Source: Pseudarthrobacter phenanthrenivorans Sphe3 (GTDB lineage Bacteria; Actinomycetota; Actinomycetes; Actinomycetales; Micrococcaceae). From it: a stretch of 64,000 nt of DNA. Shown here piece by piece: positions 15,391 to 25,022 of this stretch (its first letter is position 1; every line of letters starts with the position of its first letter). The DNA is taken from positions 1,116,001 through 1,180,000 of the forward strand of contig NC_015145.1 of the NCBI RefSeq assembly GCF_000189535.1. The letters run 5' to 3'. The position numbers were made by a program, and so were the translations under genes. The notes beneath the pieces were generated by a model, which did not search any database, was not told the origin of the DNA, and was given only the letters and a program-made list of their open reading frames with translations.

Positions 15391-17787
15391 TTACACGGCC
15401 ACGGCTGGCCGGGTGGCCATCTCCGCCGCCTGGTGCAGCGCCTCCACCATGGACCGGGAATCGGCGATTGCCTTGCCGGCGATGTCGAACGCGGTGCCGT
15501 GGTCCACGGACGTGCGGATCACCGGCAGGCCCACCGTGATGTTCACGCCGGCCTCGATGCCCAGCACCTTCACCGGCCCGTGGCCCTGGTCGTGGTACAT
15601 GGCCACCACTAGGTCGTAATCGCCCCGGCCAGCCAGGAAGAACAGCGTGTCCGCCGGAAGCGGGCCCACCACGTTGATCCCGTCCGCCTGTGCGGCCTTC
15701 ACGCCCGGCTCGATCTTCTCCGCTTCCTCGCCCTGGCCGAACAGGCCGTTCTCGCCGGCGTGCGGGTTGATGGCGCACACACCGATCTTCGGGTTGGGGA
15801 TGCCCGCGCGGACCAGCGCCTCGTGGCCGCGGCGGATGGTGCGCTCCACCAGGTCCGGGTTGATCTTGCGGATGGCGTCCACCAGCCCGATGTGCGTGGT
15901 CACGTGGATCACCCGGATTTTGGGCGTGGAAAGCATCATGGACACTTCCTCTGTGCCCGTCAGGTGCGCCAGCAGTTCGGTGTGCCCGGGGTAAATGTGC
16001 CCGGCCGCGTGCAGCGCCTCCTTGTTCAGCGGCGCGGTGCAGATGGCCTGCACCTTCCCGGCCATCGCCAGCTCGCTGGCCACCCGGATGTATTCGTACG
16101 CGGCGTGCCCGGCCACGGGGGAGAGCTGCCCCCACGGCAGGTCCTCCGGCAGCAGATTCAGGTCGATCACGTTCACCCGGCCCGGCGTGAACAGCGCGTC
16201 CTCCACGTCCCGGATGCTCTGGATGTCCGCCTCGATGCCCAGGACGTCCGCGGCCTGGCGCAGGCGCAGCGCGTCGCCGATCACCACGGGCCGGCACTCG
16301 GCGTTGCTCTGCGGATCCAGTACGGCGGCCACCACCACCTCCGGCCCCACCCCGGCCCCGTCGCCCATGGTCACGGCCACGTACGGGAGGGCGGCCTGCT
16401 CGGTCTCGGTCACTGCGTCGGTTGTCATGTCTGCTCCAGAAGGTTCGTCCAGCGGGGGAAGGTTGGTGGTGGGAGGCTGCGCGGACTGTCCGCGGCGCTC
16501 CCGGATTTCGTCGTAAAGCTGCAGGAGGGCCAGGTCATCGCCGAAGCTGCCGGGCTTGGTGCCCACCAGCGTCCCGTCATCGGCACGGCTCAGCACGGCC
16601 CCGTGCTGTACCGCCGCGAGTGGCACCAGGCTATGGCGGCCGACGGCGTCCAGGACTTCCCGGGCCGTCTCACCGCCGGTAAGGATCAGGTCAGTGGGTG
16701 TTGCCTTCGCGGCCTCGGCCGCGAACTTCGACAGGGCCTGCACGATGGCTTGGGCTTTCGCCGGGTCCACCTTTGCTGCTGCCAGGGTGACGGCAATGTT
16801 CTTGCCCGCCCTGAGGGCCTGCCCGGTCTCCTCGAGCTGGGTGGCGTACGCGCCGGCAGCGCCTGCGTAGAGCGGGTGCAGCCGGACCACCATGAAGCCC
16901 CTGGCTTCCAGCCGGGCCAGCTGCGCCTGGGCAGTTTTGGAGGCGGAGCCGACGACGGCGAGCACCGGCCGGGCCGCTTCCTGCGGTACGGCGGTGGTTG
17001 CGTCCGCCGTTGTCACAGTTTGCGCATTCCGCGCAGACTGTGCAGCGAGCCGCTGTGCGAGGACGCCAGCCGCCCCGCCCGTTCCCACCAGGACGATGCG
17101 GCGGCCGCCAGCCTCCCGGAACTCCAACTCCAGCAGGGCGTCCACCACGTGCGCCAGGTCCTGCACGGTTTCGCCGTCGGCCACCACCAGCTGCGGCTGG
17201 TCGGGATCCAGCAGCGCGGACAGCTTCTTAGGCAGCGAACCGGACCGCACCGCGGTCAGGCCCAGTGTCCGTACCGAGGCCGGATCCTCGGGGCACAGCA
17301 GCGACGGAATGTCCGCCGGCGGGGCCGAAAGCTCCGCCTGCCACAGATCCTTTTCCGCCAGGGGAGTGCCGGCCACCAGCGGCCGCCCATCCACGACGGA
17401 ACGCTGCAGCTGGGGGAGTGCCCCTGCTACAACGGCATGGAAACCAAGGCCCCTCAGCGCGGCAATCTCGGCACGAATGTTGCCGCGCCACAGGGAGTCC
17501 ATCTTCTTGAACAACACCTGCGCAGCCGAGGCCTCGCGACCTGAAAAGGCCTCCTTTACGAGCGCCCCGGCGGCCGCCTCGGCAAGCCCGCGGGAGTGCG
17601 TATCGGCAACCACCACGTTGGTGGCGGCGCCCGGAAAGGAGGTGCCGCCGTCGTGCGTTGCCAAAGCGTTACCCACTCCTGCAGCCGCACCCAGCAAGAC
17701 CTGGGTGGTCAGGTTGTGCTGCACAAAGCAGTAGCCAACCTCGGCGGCGCCGGAGAAATCGTCGGCCTGCACAAATACGGAAGCCAC
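15391..17787 (-). CDS. Fusion of four-carbon acid sugar kinase (DUF1537) and PdxA-type 4-phospho-threonate/erythronate dehydrogenase
   Basis: 798-aa fusion. Residues 1 to about 450 form a four-carbon acid sugar kinase: ADDFSGAAEV at the N-terminus, KKMDSLWRGN, TGGETA and KPGSFGDD near its end. Residues about 454-798 form a complete PdxA-like dehydrogenase: VTMGDGAGVGPEV, GHTELLAHLTG (metal-binding His), INPHAGENGLFG, YHDQGHGPVK and SVDHGTAFDIAG. In known pathways separate enzymes phosphorylate D-threonate or D-erythronate at C4, then oxidise and decarboxylate to dihydroxyacetone phosphate. The GTG at 17787 with GAGAGGAG is preferred to a start at 17850. An internal ATG at 16428 still has a GGAG site, so a free dehydrogenase may also be made. 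Confidence 0.92.
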   Translation of the reverse strand: MASVFVQADDFSGAAEVGYCFVQHNLTTQVLLGAAAGVGNALATHDGGTSFPGAATNVVVADTHSRGLAEAAAGALVKEAFSGREASAAQVLFKKMDSLWRGNIRAEIAALRGLGFHAVVAGALPQLQRSVVDGRPLVAGTPLAEKDLWQAELSAPPADIPSLLCPEDPASVRTLGLTAVRSGSLPKKLSALLDPDQPQLVVADGETVQDLAHVVDALLELEFREAGGRRIVLVGTGGAAGVLAQRLAAQSARNAQTVTTADATTAVPQEAARPVLAVVGSASKTAQAQLARLEARGFMVVRLHPLYAGAAGAYATQLEETGQALRAGKNIAVTLAAAKVDPAKAQAIVQALSKFAAEAAKATPTDLILTGGETAREVLDAVGRHSLVPLAAVQHGAVLSRADDGTLVGTKPGSFGDDLALLQLYDEIRERRGQSAQPPTTNLPPLDEPSGADMTTDAVTETEQAALPYVAVTMGDGAGVGPEVVVAAVLDPQSNAECRPVVIGDALRLRQAADVLGIEADIQSIRDVEDALFTPGRVNVIDLNLLPEDLPWGQLSPVAGHAAYEYIRVASELAMAGKVQAICTAPLNKEALHAAGHIYPGHTELLAHLTGTEEVSMMLSTPKIRVIHVTTHIGLVDAIRKINPDLVERTIRRGHEALVRAGIPNPKIGVCAINPHAGENGLFGQGEEAEKIEPGVKAAQADGINVVGPLPADTLFFLAGRGDYDLVVAMYHDQGHGPVKVLGIEAGVNITVGLPVIRTSVDHGTAFDIAGKAIADSRSMVEALHQAAEMATRPAVAV

Positions 17788-17857
17788 GTTGCTCCTCTCG
17801 TCCGTAGTGGGCTCGATCCCGCCACGTAGCGGGAAGCTCCTCATCATCATGACACGG

Positions 17858-17896
17858 TTGCGCGAATCACGCTAGAGGGGTTGCGCAATTTGCGCA
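17858..17896. promoter_or_regulatory. Repeated TTGCGC motifs in the divergent promoter, candidate DeoR operator
   Basis: TTGCGCGAAT at 17858, TTGCGCAATT at 17881 and TTGCGCAGGA at 17890 lie in the 190-bp region between the kinase-PdxA fusion and the divergent ABC operon. Direct repeats of this kind are typical for DeoR regulators. One copy, TTGCGCAA, is itself palindromic. No match to a described consensus is claimed. Confidence 0.5.
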
Positions 17897-17977
17897 GGAG
17901 TGGCAAAGTGATGGACACAACATTCGGCGCAGCCACTCCCGCCGGCCGCCGTCCCCCGATCTACCGAGAGGTCAACG

Positions 17978-19552
17978 ATGACCGTTCTTCCTCAAGGAAG
18001 TGAGATTTCCCGCCGCCGCCTGCTGCAGTTCGGCGCGGCCGCAGGGTTTCTGCTGGGCACCGGCAGCCTCGCAGGCTGCGCCGGCCCCACCGGCCTTCCC
18101 GGACCCAGCACCCTGACCCTCGCGCTCAACCGCTCACTGGTCAGCCTGGACAACAAGCTCAACCAGTTCGACGCCGCCGTCACCGTGCAGCGCGCCGTCC
18201 GCCAAGGCCTCACCGCCATCGGCCCCGAAACCAAGCCCGTGCTGGTCCTGGCCGAACGCTTCGAAATGACCGGCCCCACCGAATGGACCGTCCGGTTCCG
18301 CGAAGGCATCCGCTACTCGGACGGCAGCCCCGTCAAGGTGGAGGACGTTGCCACCGCACTGAAGATGTACCAGCAGGTGCAGGGCTCCTTCGTGGCCGGC
18401 TTCTTCCCCGAATTCCCCGAAGTGGTGCCGGTGGATGACCGCACCTTCAAGATGGTGTCCAAGAAGCCCATCCCCATCCTGGACTCGCTCATGAGCATGA
18501 TCCTGATTACCCCCGCCGCCCAGAACAAGCCGGAGGAACTGCAGGAAGGCCTGGGCACCGGCCCCTACGTGGTCACCAAGTTCAACCGCGGCGCCGGCAC
18601 CTACAGCCTGGCCCGCAACGAAAACTACTGGGGCCCCGCCCCGCAGGTGGACAACGTGGAAGTCCGGTTCCTCCCCGAGGAATCCAGCCGGGTGATCGCC
18701 CTCCGCAGCGGCGAGGTGGACGTCATCGACTCCATCACCCCCGACTCCCGCGAACAGCTGGCCGGACTTCCCGGCGTCAAGCTGCAGGAAGCCTCAAGCC
18801 TCCGCCTGAACCAGATCTTCTTCAACTTCCGCAAGCCCGCCGGCCACCCGCTGGCCGATCCCCGCGTCCGCCAGGCACTGAGCATGGCGATCGACGGCGA
18901 GTCCCTCGTCCGCGACGTACTGGTGGACTCTGTCACCCAGGCCGAGGGTGTCACCCCGTCCAGCCTGACCGGCTACTACAAGACCGGCGAGTACGTCTAC
19001 GATCCCGAAAAGGCCAAGGCCACCCTCGCCGAGCTCGGCGTCAAGGACCTCACCCTGAAGATCATCTGGGAAACCGGCGAGTTCGCTTCCGACACCTCCG
19101 TGATGGAGGCCCTGGTGGAGATGTTCGGCAAGATCGGCGTCAAGGCCGAACTGCAGCAGTTCGAACCCGGCGGCAACATCCTGGCCTGGCGCCAGGGCAA
19201 ACAGGGCGACTGGGACCTGCTCGGCAACGGCTACCCCAGCCCCACCGGCCTGGCCATCACCATGCTGCAGGGCATGTACGCCGGCACCCCCGAAAAGGAA
19301 GCCACCCGCGACACCTACCAGGGCTACGTGATCCCCGAGGTCACCGCAAAGATCCAGGCCGCCTCCGCCGAAGCGGACCCGGCCCGCAGGACCGAACTGC
19401 TTAACGAAGCCCAGCAGGCGGTGTGGGACACCTGGCCCTGCGCCTGGGCGTTCGTCCCCAAGTCCGTCCTCGCCCACCGGGAGCGGGTGTCCAACATCAA
19501 CCTGGCACCCACCAACTCCTACCCCCTCGTTGATGTCCGGCTGGAGGCCTAA
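17978..19552 (+). CDS. Opp/Dpp-type ABC transporter substrate-binding lipoprotein
   Basis: 524-aa family 5 solute-binding protein. The N-terminus has a twin-arginine-like motif (ISRRRLLQFGAAAG) followed by lipobox LAGC near residue 34, so it may be exported folded and lipid-anchored. Core motifs are VRFREGIRYSDGSPVKVEDV and GTGPYVVTKFNRG. ATG 17978 follows GAGAGG. It is the first gene of a tight operon running to 26970. Members bind peptides, nickel, opines or oligosaccharides; the sugar-acid enzymes downstream point to a non-peptide ligand. Confidence 0.94.
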   Translation: MTVLPQGSEISRRRLLQFGAAAGFLLGTGSLAGCAGPTGLPGPSTLTLALNRSLVSLDNKLNQFDAAVTVQRAVRQGLTAIGPETKPVLVLAERFEMTGPTEWTVRFREGIRYSDGSPVKVEDVATALKMYQQVQGSFVAGFFPEFPEVVPVDDRTFKMVSKKPIPILDSLMSMILITPAAQNKPEELQEGLGTGPYVVTKFNRGAGTYSLARNENYWGPAPQVDNVEVRFLPEESSRVIALRSGEVDVIDSITPDSREQLAGLPGVKLQEASSLRLNQIFFNFRKPAGHPLADPRVRQALSMAIDGESLVRDVLVDSVTQAEGVTPSSLTGYYKTGEYVYDPEKAKATLAELGVKDLTLKIIWETGEFASDTSVMEALVEMFGKIGVKAELQQFEPGGNILAWRQGKQGDWDLLGNGYPSPTGLAITMLQGMYAGTPEKEATRDTYQGYVIPEVTAKIQAASAEADPARRTELLNEAQQAVWDTWPCAWAFVPKSVLAHRERVSNINLAPTNSYPLVDVRLEA

Positions 19553-19555
19553 GCC

Positions 19556-20491
19556 ATGACGAACTACATCCTCAAGCGCCTGGGACAGGGCCTGCTCACC
19601 GTGTTCCTCACGGTTTCCACCGTGTTCATCCTGATCCGCATGGCCCCGGGCGACCCCGCGGTCTCCTACGCCGGACCGCTGGCTACCACCGAACAGCTCG
19701 CCGCGGTCCGGGAGCAGTTCGGCCTGGACCGGCCCGTGCTGGAGCAGTACTGGATCTTCCTCCAGCAGCTGTTCACCGGCAACCTGGGCCAGTCCTACTC
19801 CTTCCAGGCCCCCGCCATGCAGGTGGTCTTCGAACGGATGCCGTACACCCTGACCCTGGCCACGTCGGCAATCCTGCTGACCGCCGTCGTCGCCATCCCC
19901 CTGGGTGTCTGGATGTCCCGCCGCCCGGACACCGGCAAGGAGTTCGGCGTCAACGTGCTCACCATCGCCGGGCAGTCCATGCCCGACTTCTGGACCGGCA
20001 TCATGCTGCTCACCGGCTTCGCCGTGCTGATCCCGCTGTTCCCGGCCTCCGGCTTCGCCACCTGGGGCGGACTGGTCCTCCCCACCGTCACCATCGCCAT
20101 CCTGCAGATCGCTCTGATCTCCCGCATGGTCCGCCGCGAAATGACCAACAACCTCGCCGCCCCGTACCTCACCGTGGCCCGCTCCCGCGGCGTCAAGAAC
20201 TCGGTGCTGACCTGGCGCTACGCCATGGGCAACTCTGCCATCCCCGTCTTCACCGCCCTGGGCACCCGGTTCGCCGCGATGCTCAACGGCGTGGTGGTGG
20301 TGGAAGTGGTGTTCGCCTGGCCCGGCGTGGGCTCCCTCATTGTCCGGGCCCTCGAAACCCGCGACTACCCCCTCATCCAGGCGACCGTCCTGGTCACCGC
20401 GCTCCTGGCCGTGGCCGTGCAGCTGCTGATCGACCTCGCCTACCCGCTCCTTGATCCCCGTGTTCGTCTTGGAAAGGCGGCAACAGCATGA
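19556..20491 (+). CDS. Opp/Dpp-type ABC transporter permease (DppB-like)
   Basis: 311-aa inner-membrane permease with the family N-terminus (ILKRLGQGLLTVFLTVSTVFILIRMAPGDP), six expected membrane helices and the EAA-loop region around YLTVARSRGVKNSVL. It begins three bases after the binding protein stop and overlaps the next permease by four bases (ATGA), so translation is coupled. It pairs with the permease at 20488 to form the channel. Confidence 0.95.
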   Translation: MTNYILKRLGQGLLTVFLTVSTVFILIRMAPGDPAVSYAGPLATTEQLAAVREQFGLDRPVLEQYWIFLQQLFTGNLGQSYSFQAPAMQVVFERMPYTLTLATSAILLTAVVAIPLGVWMSRRPDTGKEFGVNVLTIAGQSMPDFWTGIMLLTGFAVLIPLFPASGFATWGGLVLPTVTIAILQIALISRMVRREMTNNLAAPYLTVARSRGVKNSVLTWRYAMGNSAIPVFTALGTRFAAMLNGVVVVEVVFAWPGVGSLIVRALETRDYPLIQATVLVTALLAVAVQLLIDLAYPLLDPRVRLGKAATA

Positions 20492-21408
20492 GCCTCGACA
20501 CAGCAACACCTGCCGGCGCGCCCAGCCGGCAGCCCAGCCCCTCCGCCGTCACCAAGGCGGACATCGCCAGGGCAGGCGCCACCCGTCGTCGTAAATCCGC
20601 CCAGTGGAAGCTCATCATCGGCACAGTCTGCACCCTGCTGGTGATCATCCCGATCATCCTGGCCCAGGTGCTGCCGCTGCCGGACGCCAACTTCCAGGAC
20701 CTCTCCGCCCGGCGCCTGCCGCCGCTGACGGACGGGCACCTGTTCGGCACAGACCAGCTGGGCCGCGACCTGCTCTCCCGTGTGCTGCATGGCGGCCAGG
20801 TCTCGCTGACCATCGGCCTGCTGGCCGTCCTGGTCTCCGGCGCCATCGGCGTGATCCTCGGCGCGGCCGCCGGCTACTACGGCGGCTGGGTGGACACCAT
20901 CGTCTCCCGCCTCCTCGAAGCCCAGATGTCCCTGCCGCTGCTGATGATGCTGCTGCTGGTGGTGGCCCTGTTCGGCCCCTCCATCCCGGTGATCACCTTC
21001 GTGATCGCCATCGCCCAATGGCCTGAAGTTGCCCGCCTCACCCGCTCCATGGTGCTGGTGGAACGCGAAAAGCCTTACGTTTCCGCCGCCCGGATCCTGG
21101 GACTGCACAAGATCCAGATCCTGATCCAGCACATCATCCCCAACGTCATCAAGCAGGCAACCCTGGTGGTGCTGCTCCTGCTGGCCCAGGCCGTGCTGCT
21201 CGAGTCCGCGCTGTCCTTCCTGGGTGCCGGCCCGCAGCGGCCCTTCGCCACCTGGGGCCGGATCATCTCCGACGGCCAGGACTACATCACCACTTCCTGG
21301 TGGATGGTCACCCTGCCCGGCCTGGTGATCGTGCTCATGGTGGTGGGCGTCAACCTGCTGGGCGACGGCCTGCGCGACCGTCCCCGCCGCAAGAAGAAGG
21401 GTGCCTGA
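20488..21408 (+). CDS. Opp/Dpp-type ABC transporter permease (DppC-like)
   Basis: 306-aa permease of the DppC type. A hydrophilic N-terminus of about 45 residues is followed by the first helix, and the family motif FGTDQLGRDLLSRVLHGGQVSL is present. The EAA loop is at SAARILGLHKIQILIQHIIPN. It overlaps the upstream permease by four bases and ends two bases before the preferred ATG of the first ATPase gene. Confidence 0.95.
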   Translation: MSLDTATPAGAPSRQPSPSAVTKADIARAGATRRRKSAQWKLIIGTVCTLLVIIPIILAQVLPLPDANFQDLSARRLPPLTDGHLFGTDQLGRDLLSRVLHGGQVSLTIGLLAVLVSGAIGVILGAAAGYYGGWVDTIVSRLLEAQMSLPLLMMLLLVVALFGPSIPVITFVIAIAQWPEVARLTRSMVLVEREKPYVSAARILGLHKIQILIQHIIPNVIKQATLVVLLLLAQAVLLESALSFLGAGPQRPFATWGRIISDGQDYITTSWWMVTLPGLVIVLMVVGVNLLGDGLRDRPRRKKKGA

Positions 21409-21409
21409 C

Positions 21410-22326
21410 ATGACTGCTTTCAAAGAACAGCCGCTGCTGGAGGTCCGCGACTTCCAGGTGGAGCTGATCACCGACGCCGGCATCATCCGCGCCGTGGACT
21501 CCGTCAGCTTCAGCATCCACCGCGGCGAGACGGTCACCATCATCGGCGAGTCCGGGTCAGGAAAATCGACGACGGCGATGGGCATCCTCCGCCTGCTGCC
21601 CGAGGACCTGGCGGTCCTGTCCGGCACCGTGCTGATTGACGGCGTCGACATCTCCGCCGACCCCAAGGCCATCGACAAGGTGCGCGGCAAGACCCTCGCC
21701 CTGATCCCGCAGGACCCCATGACGGCGCTGAGCCCGGTCCATTCGATCGGCAGCCAGCTGTTCGAGGCGATCCGGATCGCCGGCGCCGCCTCCGCCAAGG
21801 ACAAGGGCGCGCTGCAGGCCCGGGCCGTCCGGCTGCTGGAGCAGGTGCACATTCCGACGCCGGAGAAGCAGCTGAAGAAGTACCCGCACCAGCTCTCGGG
21901 CGGAATGCTGCAGCGTGTGCTGATCGCCATCGCGCTGGCTTCCGAGCCGCAGCTGCTGGTGGCGGACGAGCCGACGTCGGCTCTGGACGTCACCGTGCAG
22001 GGCGGCATCCTGGACCTGCTGCTGGAACTGCAGGAACAGCGCGGCATCGGCATCCTGATGATCACCCACGACCTCGGTGTGGCCCGGCTGATCTCGGACC
22101 GCATCCACGTGATGAAGGACGGCTCGTTTGTGGAGTCCGGGGAGGTCCAGCAGATCGTTGACCACCCCGCCACCGAGTACACCCGCACCCTGCTGGCCGC
22201 AGTGCCGGTGCTGGGGCCGTGGGACGAATCGCCTGCTGCCCCCGCTTCCCGCGGTGCGCACGCCGCTTCCGGCGGCTCGTCCGCCACCACCCCTGACCCC
22301 GCCCTGACCAAGACCGGAGCAAAGCC

Positions 22327-22330
<4 letters not shown>
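21410..22330 (+). CDS. Opp/Dpp-type ABC transporter ATP-binding protein (DppD-like)
   Basis: 306-aa ATPase with Walker A GESGSGKST, signature LSGGMLQR and Walker B LLVADEPTSALDVTVQ. ATG 21410 is preferred to a GTG at 21401 because AAGAAGG lies at normal distance. The C-terminus has a Pro/Ser/Thr-rich tail after the HPATEYTRTLLAAVP element typical of the oligopeptide ATPases, which have a C-terminal iron-sulphur or peptide-specific extension in some members. It overlaps the next ATPase by four bases. Confidence 0.94.
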
Positions 22331-23154
<824 letters not shown>

Positions 23155-23206
23155 AACCAGCCCAACTCCTGACTCTCCAACGAACGCAACCACGAGGAAT
23201 CAACGC

Positions 23207-24196
23207 ATGAGCACGCAGCCTGACGGCACCCAGGTAGACGGCCTGAAACTTCCCATCTCCCGGCTGGTCCTGGGAACCATGACCTTCGGCGACACTGCTG
23301 ACGAGGCCATCGCAGGCCGGATGGTGGAGGAGGCACTCGCCGCCGGCGTCACCACCATCGACACCGCCAATGCCTACGTGGGCGGGGTCACCGAGGAGAT
23401 GCTGGCCCGGCTTTTGAAGGGAAAACGCGACGGCGTCATCCTGGCTTCCAAGGCCGGCATGCCTCACGCGGATGCAGGCTCCAACCCGCCGCTTTCGCCG
23501 GCGGCGCTGCGCGCCAGTGTTGAGGGGAGCCTGCGCCGGCTGGGAGTGGACAGCATCGACCTGTTCTACCTGCACCAGCCGGACCGGGCCACACCATTGG
23601 CTGACACGCTTTCCACGGTGGCCGAACTCGTTGCGGAGGGGAAGATCAGGGCGCTGGGTGTGTCCAACTTCGCCGCCTGGCAGATCGCCGACGTGATCCA
23701 CACGGCGCGTGAAGTGGGGGCGCCGCGGCCCGTCGTCGCGCAGCAGCTCTACAACCTGGTGGCCCGCCGGCTCGAGGAGGAATACCTCGAATTCGCGTCC
23801 ACCCACAACGTGCACACCATGGTCTACAACCCGCTGGGCGGCGGCCTGCTGACCGGCAAACACAGCTTTGACGCCAAGCCTACCGAGGGCCGCTACGGCG
23901 ATTCCAAGCTCGCCGCCATGTACACGCAGCGGTACTGGGACAAGCAGCTGTTCGACGCAATCGGCGAGCTCTCCCGGATCGCCTCGGACGCCGGGGTTTC
24001 CCTGGCCGAGCTGTCGCTGCGCTGGCTCGCCTACCGTGACGGGGTGGGGTCCATGCTCCTGGGCGGGTCCAAGGTGGAGCAACTCCGCGCCAACATCGCC
24101 GCCGTGGCCAACGGACCGCTGCCGGCCTACGTCGTGGACGCCTGCGACGCCGTGGGCACGTCGCTGCGCGGCCCGATGCCCGCCTACAACCGCTGA
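23207..24196 (+). CDS. Aldo/keto reductase
   Basis: 329-aa (beta/alpha)8 NADPH-dependent oxidoreductase. Catalytic tetrad elements are visible: Asp and Tyr in TIDTANAYVGG, Lys in ILASKAGMP and His in FYLHQPD. The cofactor-binding region includes GVSNFAAWQI and LGGSKVEQLRANI. ATG 23207 follows GAGGAA. It is placed directly after the transporter and before the aldolase, so it probably reduces or oxidises an aldehyde or keto intermediate of the imported compound. Confidence 0.92.
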   Translation: MSTQPDGTQVDGLKLPISRLVLGTMTFGDTADEAIAGRMVEEALAAGVTTIDTANAYVGGVTEEMLARLLKGKRDGVILASKAGMPHADAGSNPPLSPAALRASVEGSLRRLGVDSIDLFYLHQPDRATPLADTLSTVAELVAEGKIRALGVSNFAAWQIADVIHTAREVGAPRPVVAQQLYNLVARRLEEEYLEFASTHNVHTMVYNPLGGGLLTGKHSFDAKPTEGRYGDSKLAAMYTQRYWDKQLFDAIGELSRIASDAGVSLAELSLRWLAYRDGVGSMLLGGSKVEQLRANIAAVANGPLPAYVVDACDAVGTSLRGPMPAYNR

Positions 24197-24240
24197 CTTT
24201 CTCCTTATCCTCCTGAACCTAATCTGACTGAAGGACTCTG

Positions 24241-25017
24241 ATGACCTCCGAACTGGCCACCGAATTCGCCCGCAAGATCCGCGCCCGTGAGCAGGCGGTG
24301 GGCTACTGGGCAGTGCTGGACGCACCCGTGGCCACCGAACGCATCGGCCGGCTCGGCTACGACTACGTGGCCCTGGACGCGCAGCACGGACTGCTGGGCT
24401 ACTCGGGCGTGCTTAACGGACTGATGGCCATCGACGCCGGGCACGCCGCCGTCGGCATGGTCCGGGTGGAGGCCAACGACTTCACCGCGATCGGCAAGGC
24501 ACTTGACGCGGGCGCCGTGGGGGTCATCGTTCCGCTGATCAACAACGCGGATGATGCCGCAGCCGCCGTGGCTGCCGCCAAGTACCCGCCGCTGGGCGGC
24601 CGCTCCTACGGGCCCATGCGCTCGGCCCTCCGGATCGGGCCGAAGCCCGCCGACGCGAACGCCACCACCCTGGTCTTCGCCATGATCGAGACGCCCGAAG
24701 GCCTGGCCAACGTCAAGGAAATCTGCGCCACCCCGGGCCTGGACGGCATCTACGTCGGTCCCTCTGACCTGGCGATCGCCGTGGGCGGGGCGTTCCCCGG
24801 GGACCCCGCCGTTGACGCCGAATTCAACGCCGCGCTGGAGACCATCGCCGAGGCCGCCGCCTCCGCCGGGATCGCCGCCGGCATCCACACGCCCGCCGGT
24901 TCCGTTGCAGCGCAGCGGCTCGCCCAGGGCTACACCTTTGCCACCATCGCCTCCGACCTGACGCACCTGGAACAGATCGCCAAGTCCCACCTCGACGCCG
25001 CCACCAAGAAGGACTAA
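24241..25017 (+). CDS. HpcH/HpaI family aldolase (2-oxo-3-deoxy acid class II type)
   Basis: 258-aa metal-dependent aldolase. Key residues are visible: DAQHG (base and metal-side His), metal ligands Glu in MIETPEGL and Asp in GPSDLAI, and PLINNADDAAAAVAAAKYPPLGGRS with the phosphate/carboxylate-binding GGR-S stretch. Family members cleave 2-keto-3-deoxy sugar acids into pyruvate and an aldehyde. In this operon it may split a keto-deoxy acid released from the imported substrate. Confidence 0.92.
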   Translation: MTSELATEFARKIRAREQAVGYWAVLDAPVATERIGRLGYDYVALDAQHGLLGYSGVLNGLMAIDAGHAAVGMVRVEANDFTAIGKALDAGAVGVIVPLINNADDAAAAVAAAKYPPLGGRSYGPMRSALRIGPKPADANATTLVFAMIETPEGLANVKEICATPGLDGIYVGPSDLAIAVGGAFPGDPAVDAEFNAALETIAEAAASAGIAAGIHTPAGSVAAQRLAQGYTFATIASDLTHLEQIAKSHLDAATKKD

Positions 25018-25022
25018 TTCCT

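Noticed and set aside
15760..17544. Long plus-strand open frame opposite the kinase-dehydrogenase fusion
   Set aside because: Low-complexity translation opposite a gene with full conserved motifs.
18794..20509. Long minus-strand open frame over the binding protein and first permease
   Set aside because: Antisense shadow with compositional bias; no domain, and the plus-strand genes are clear.
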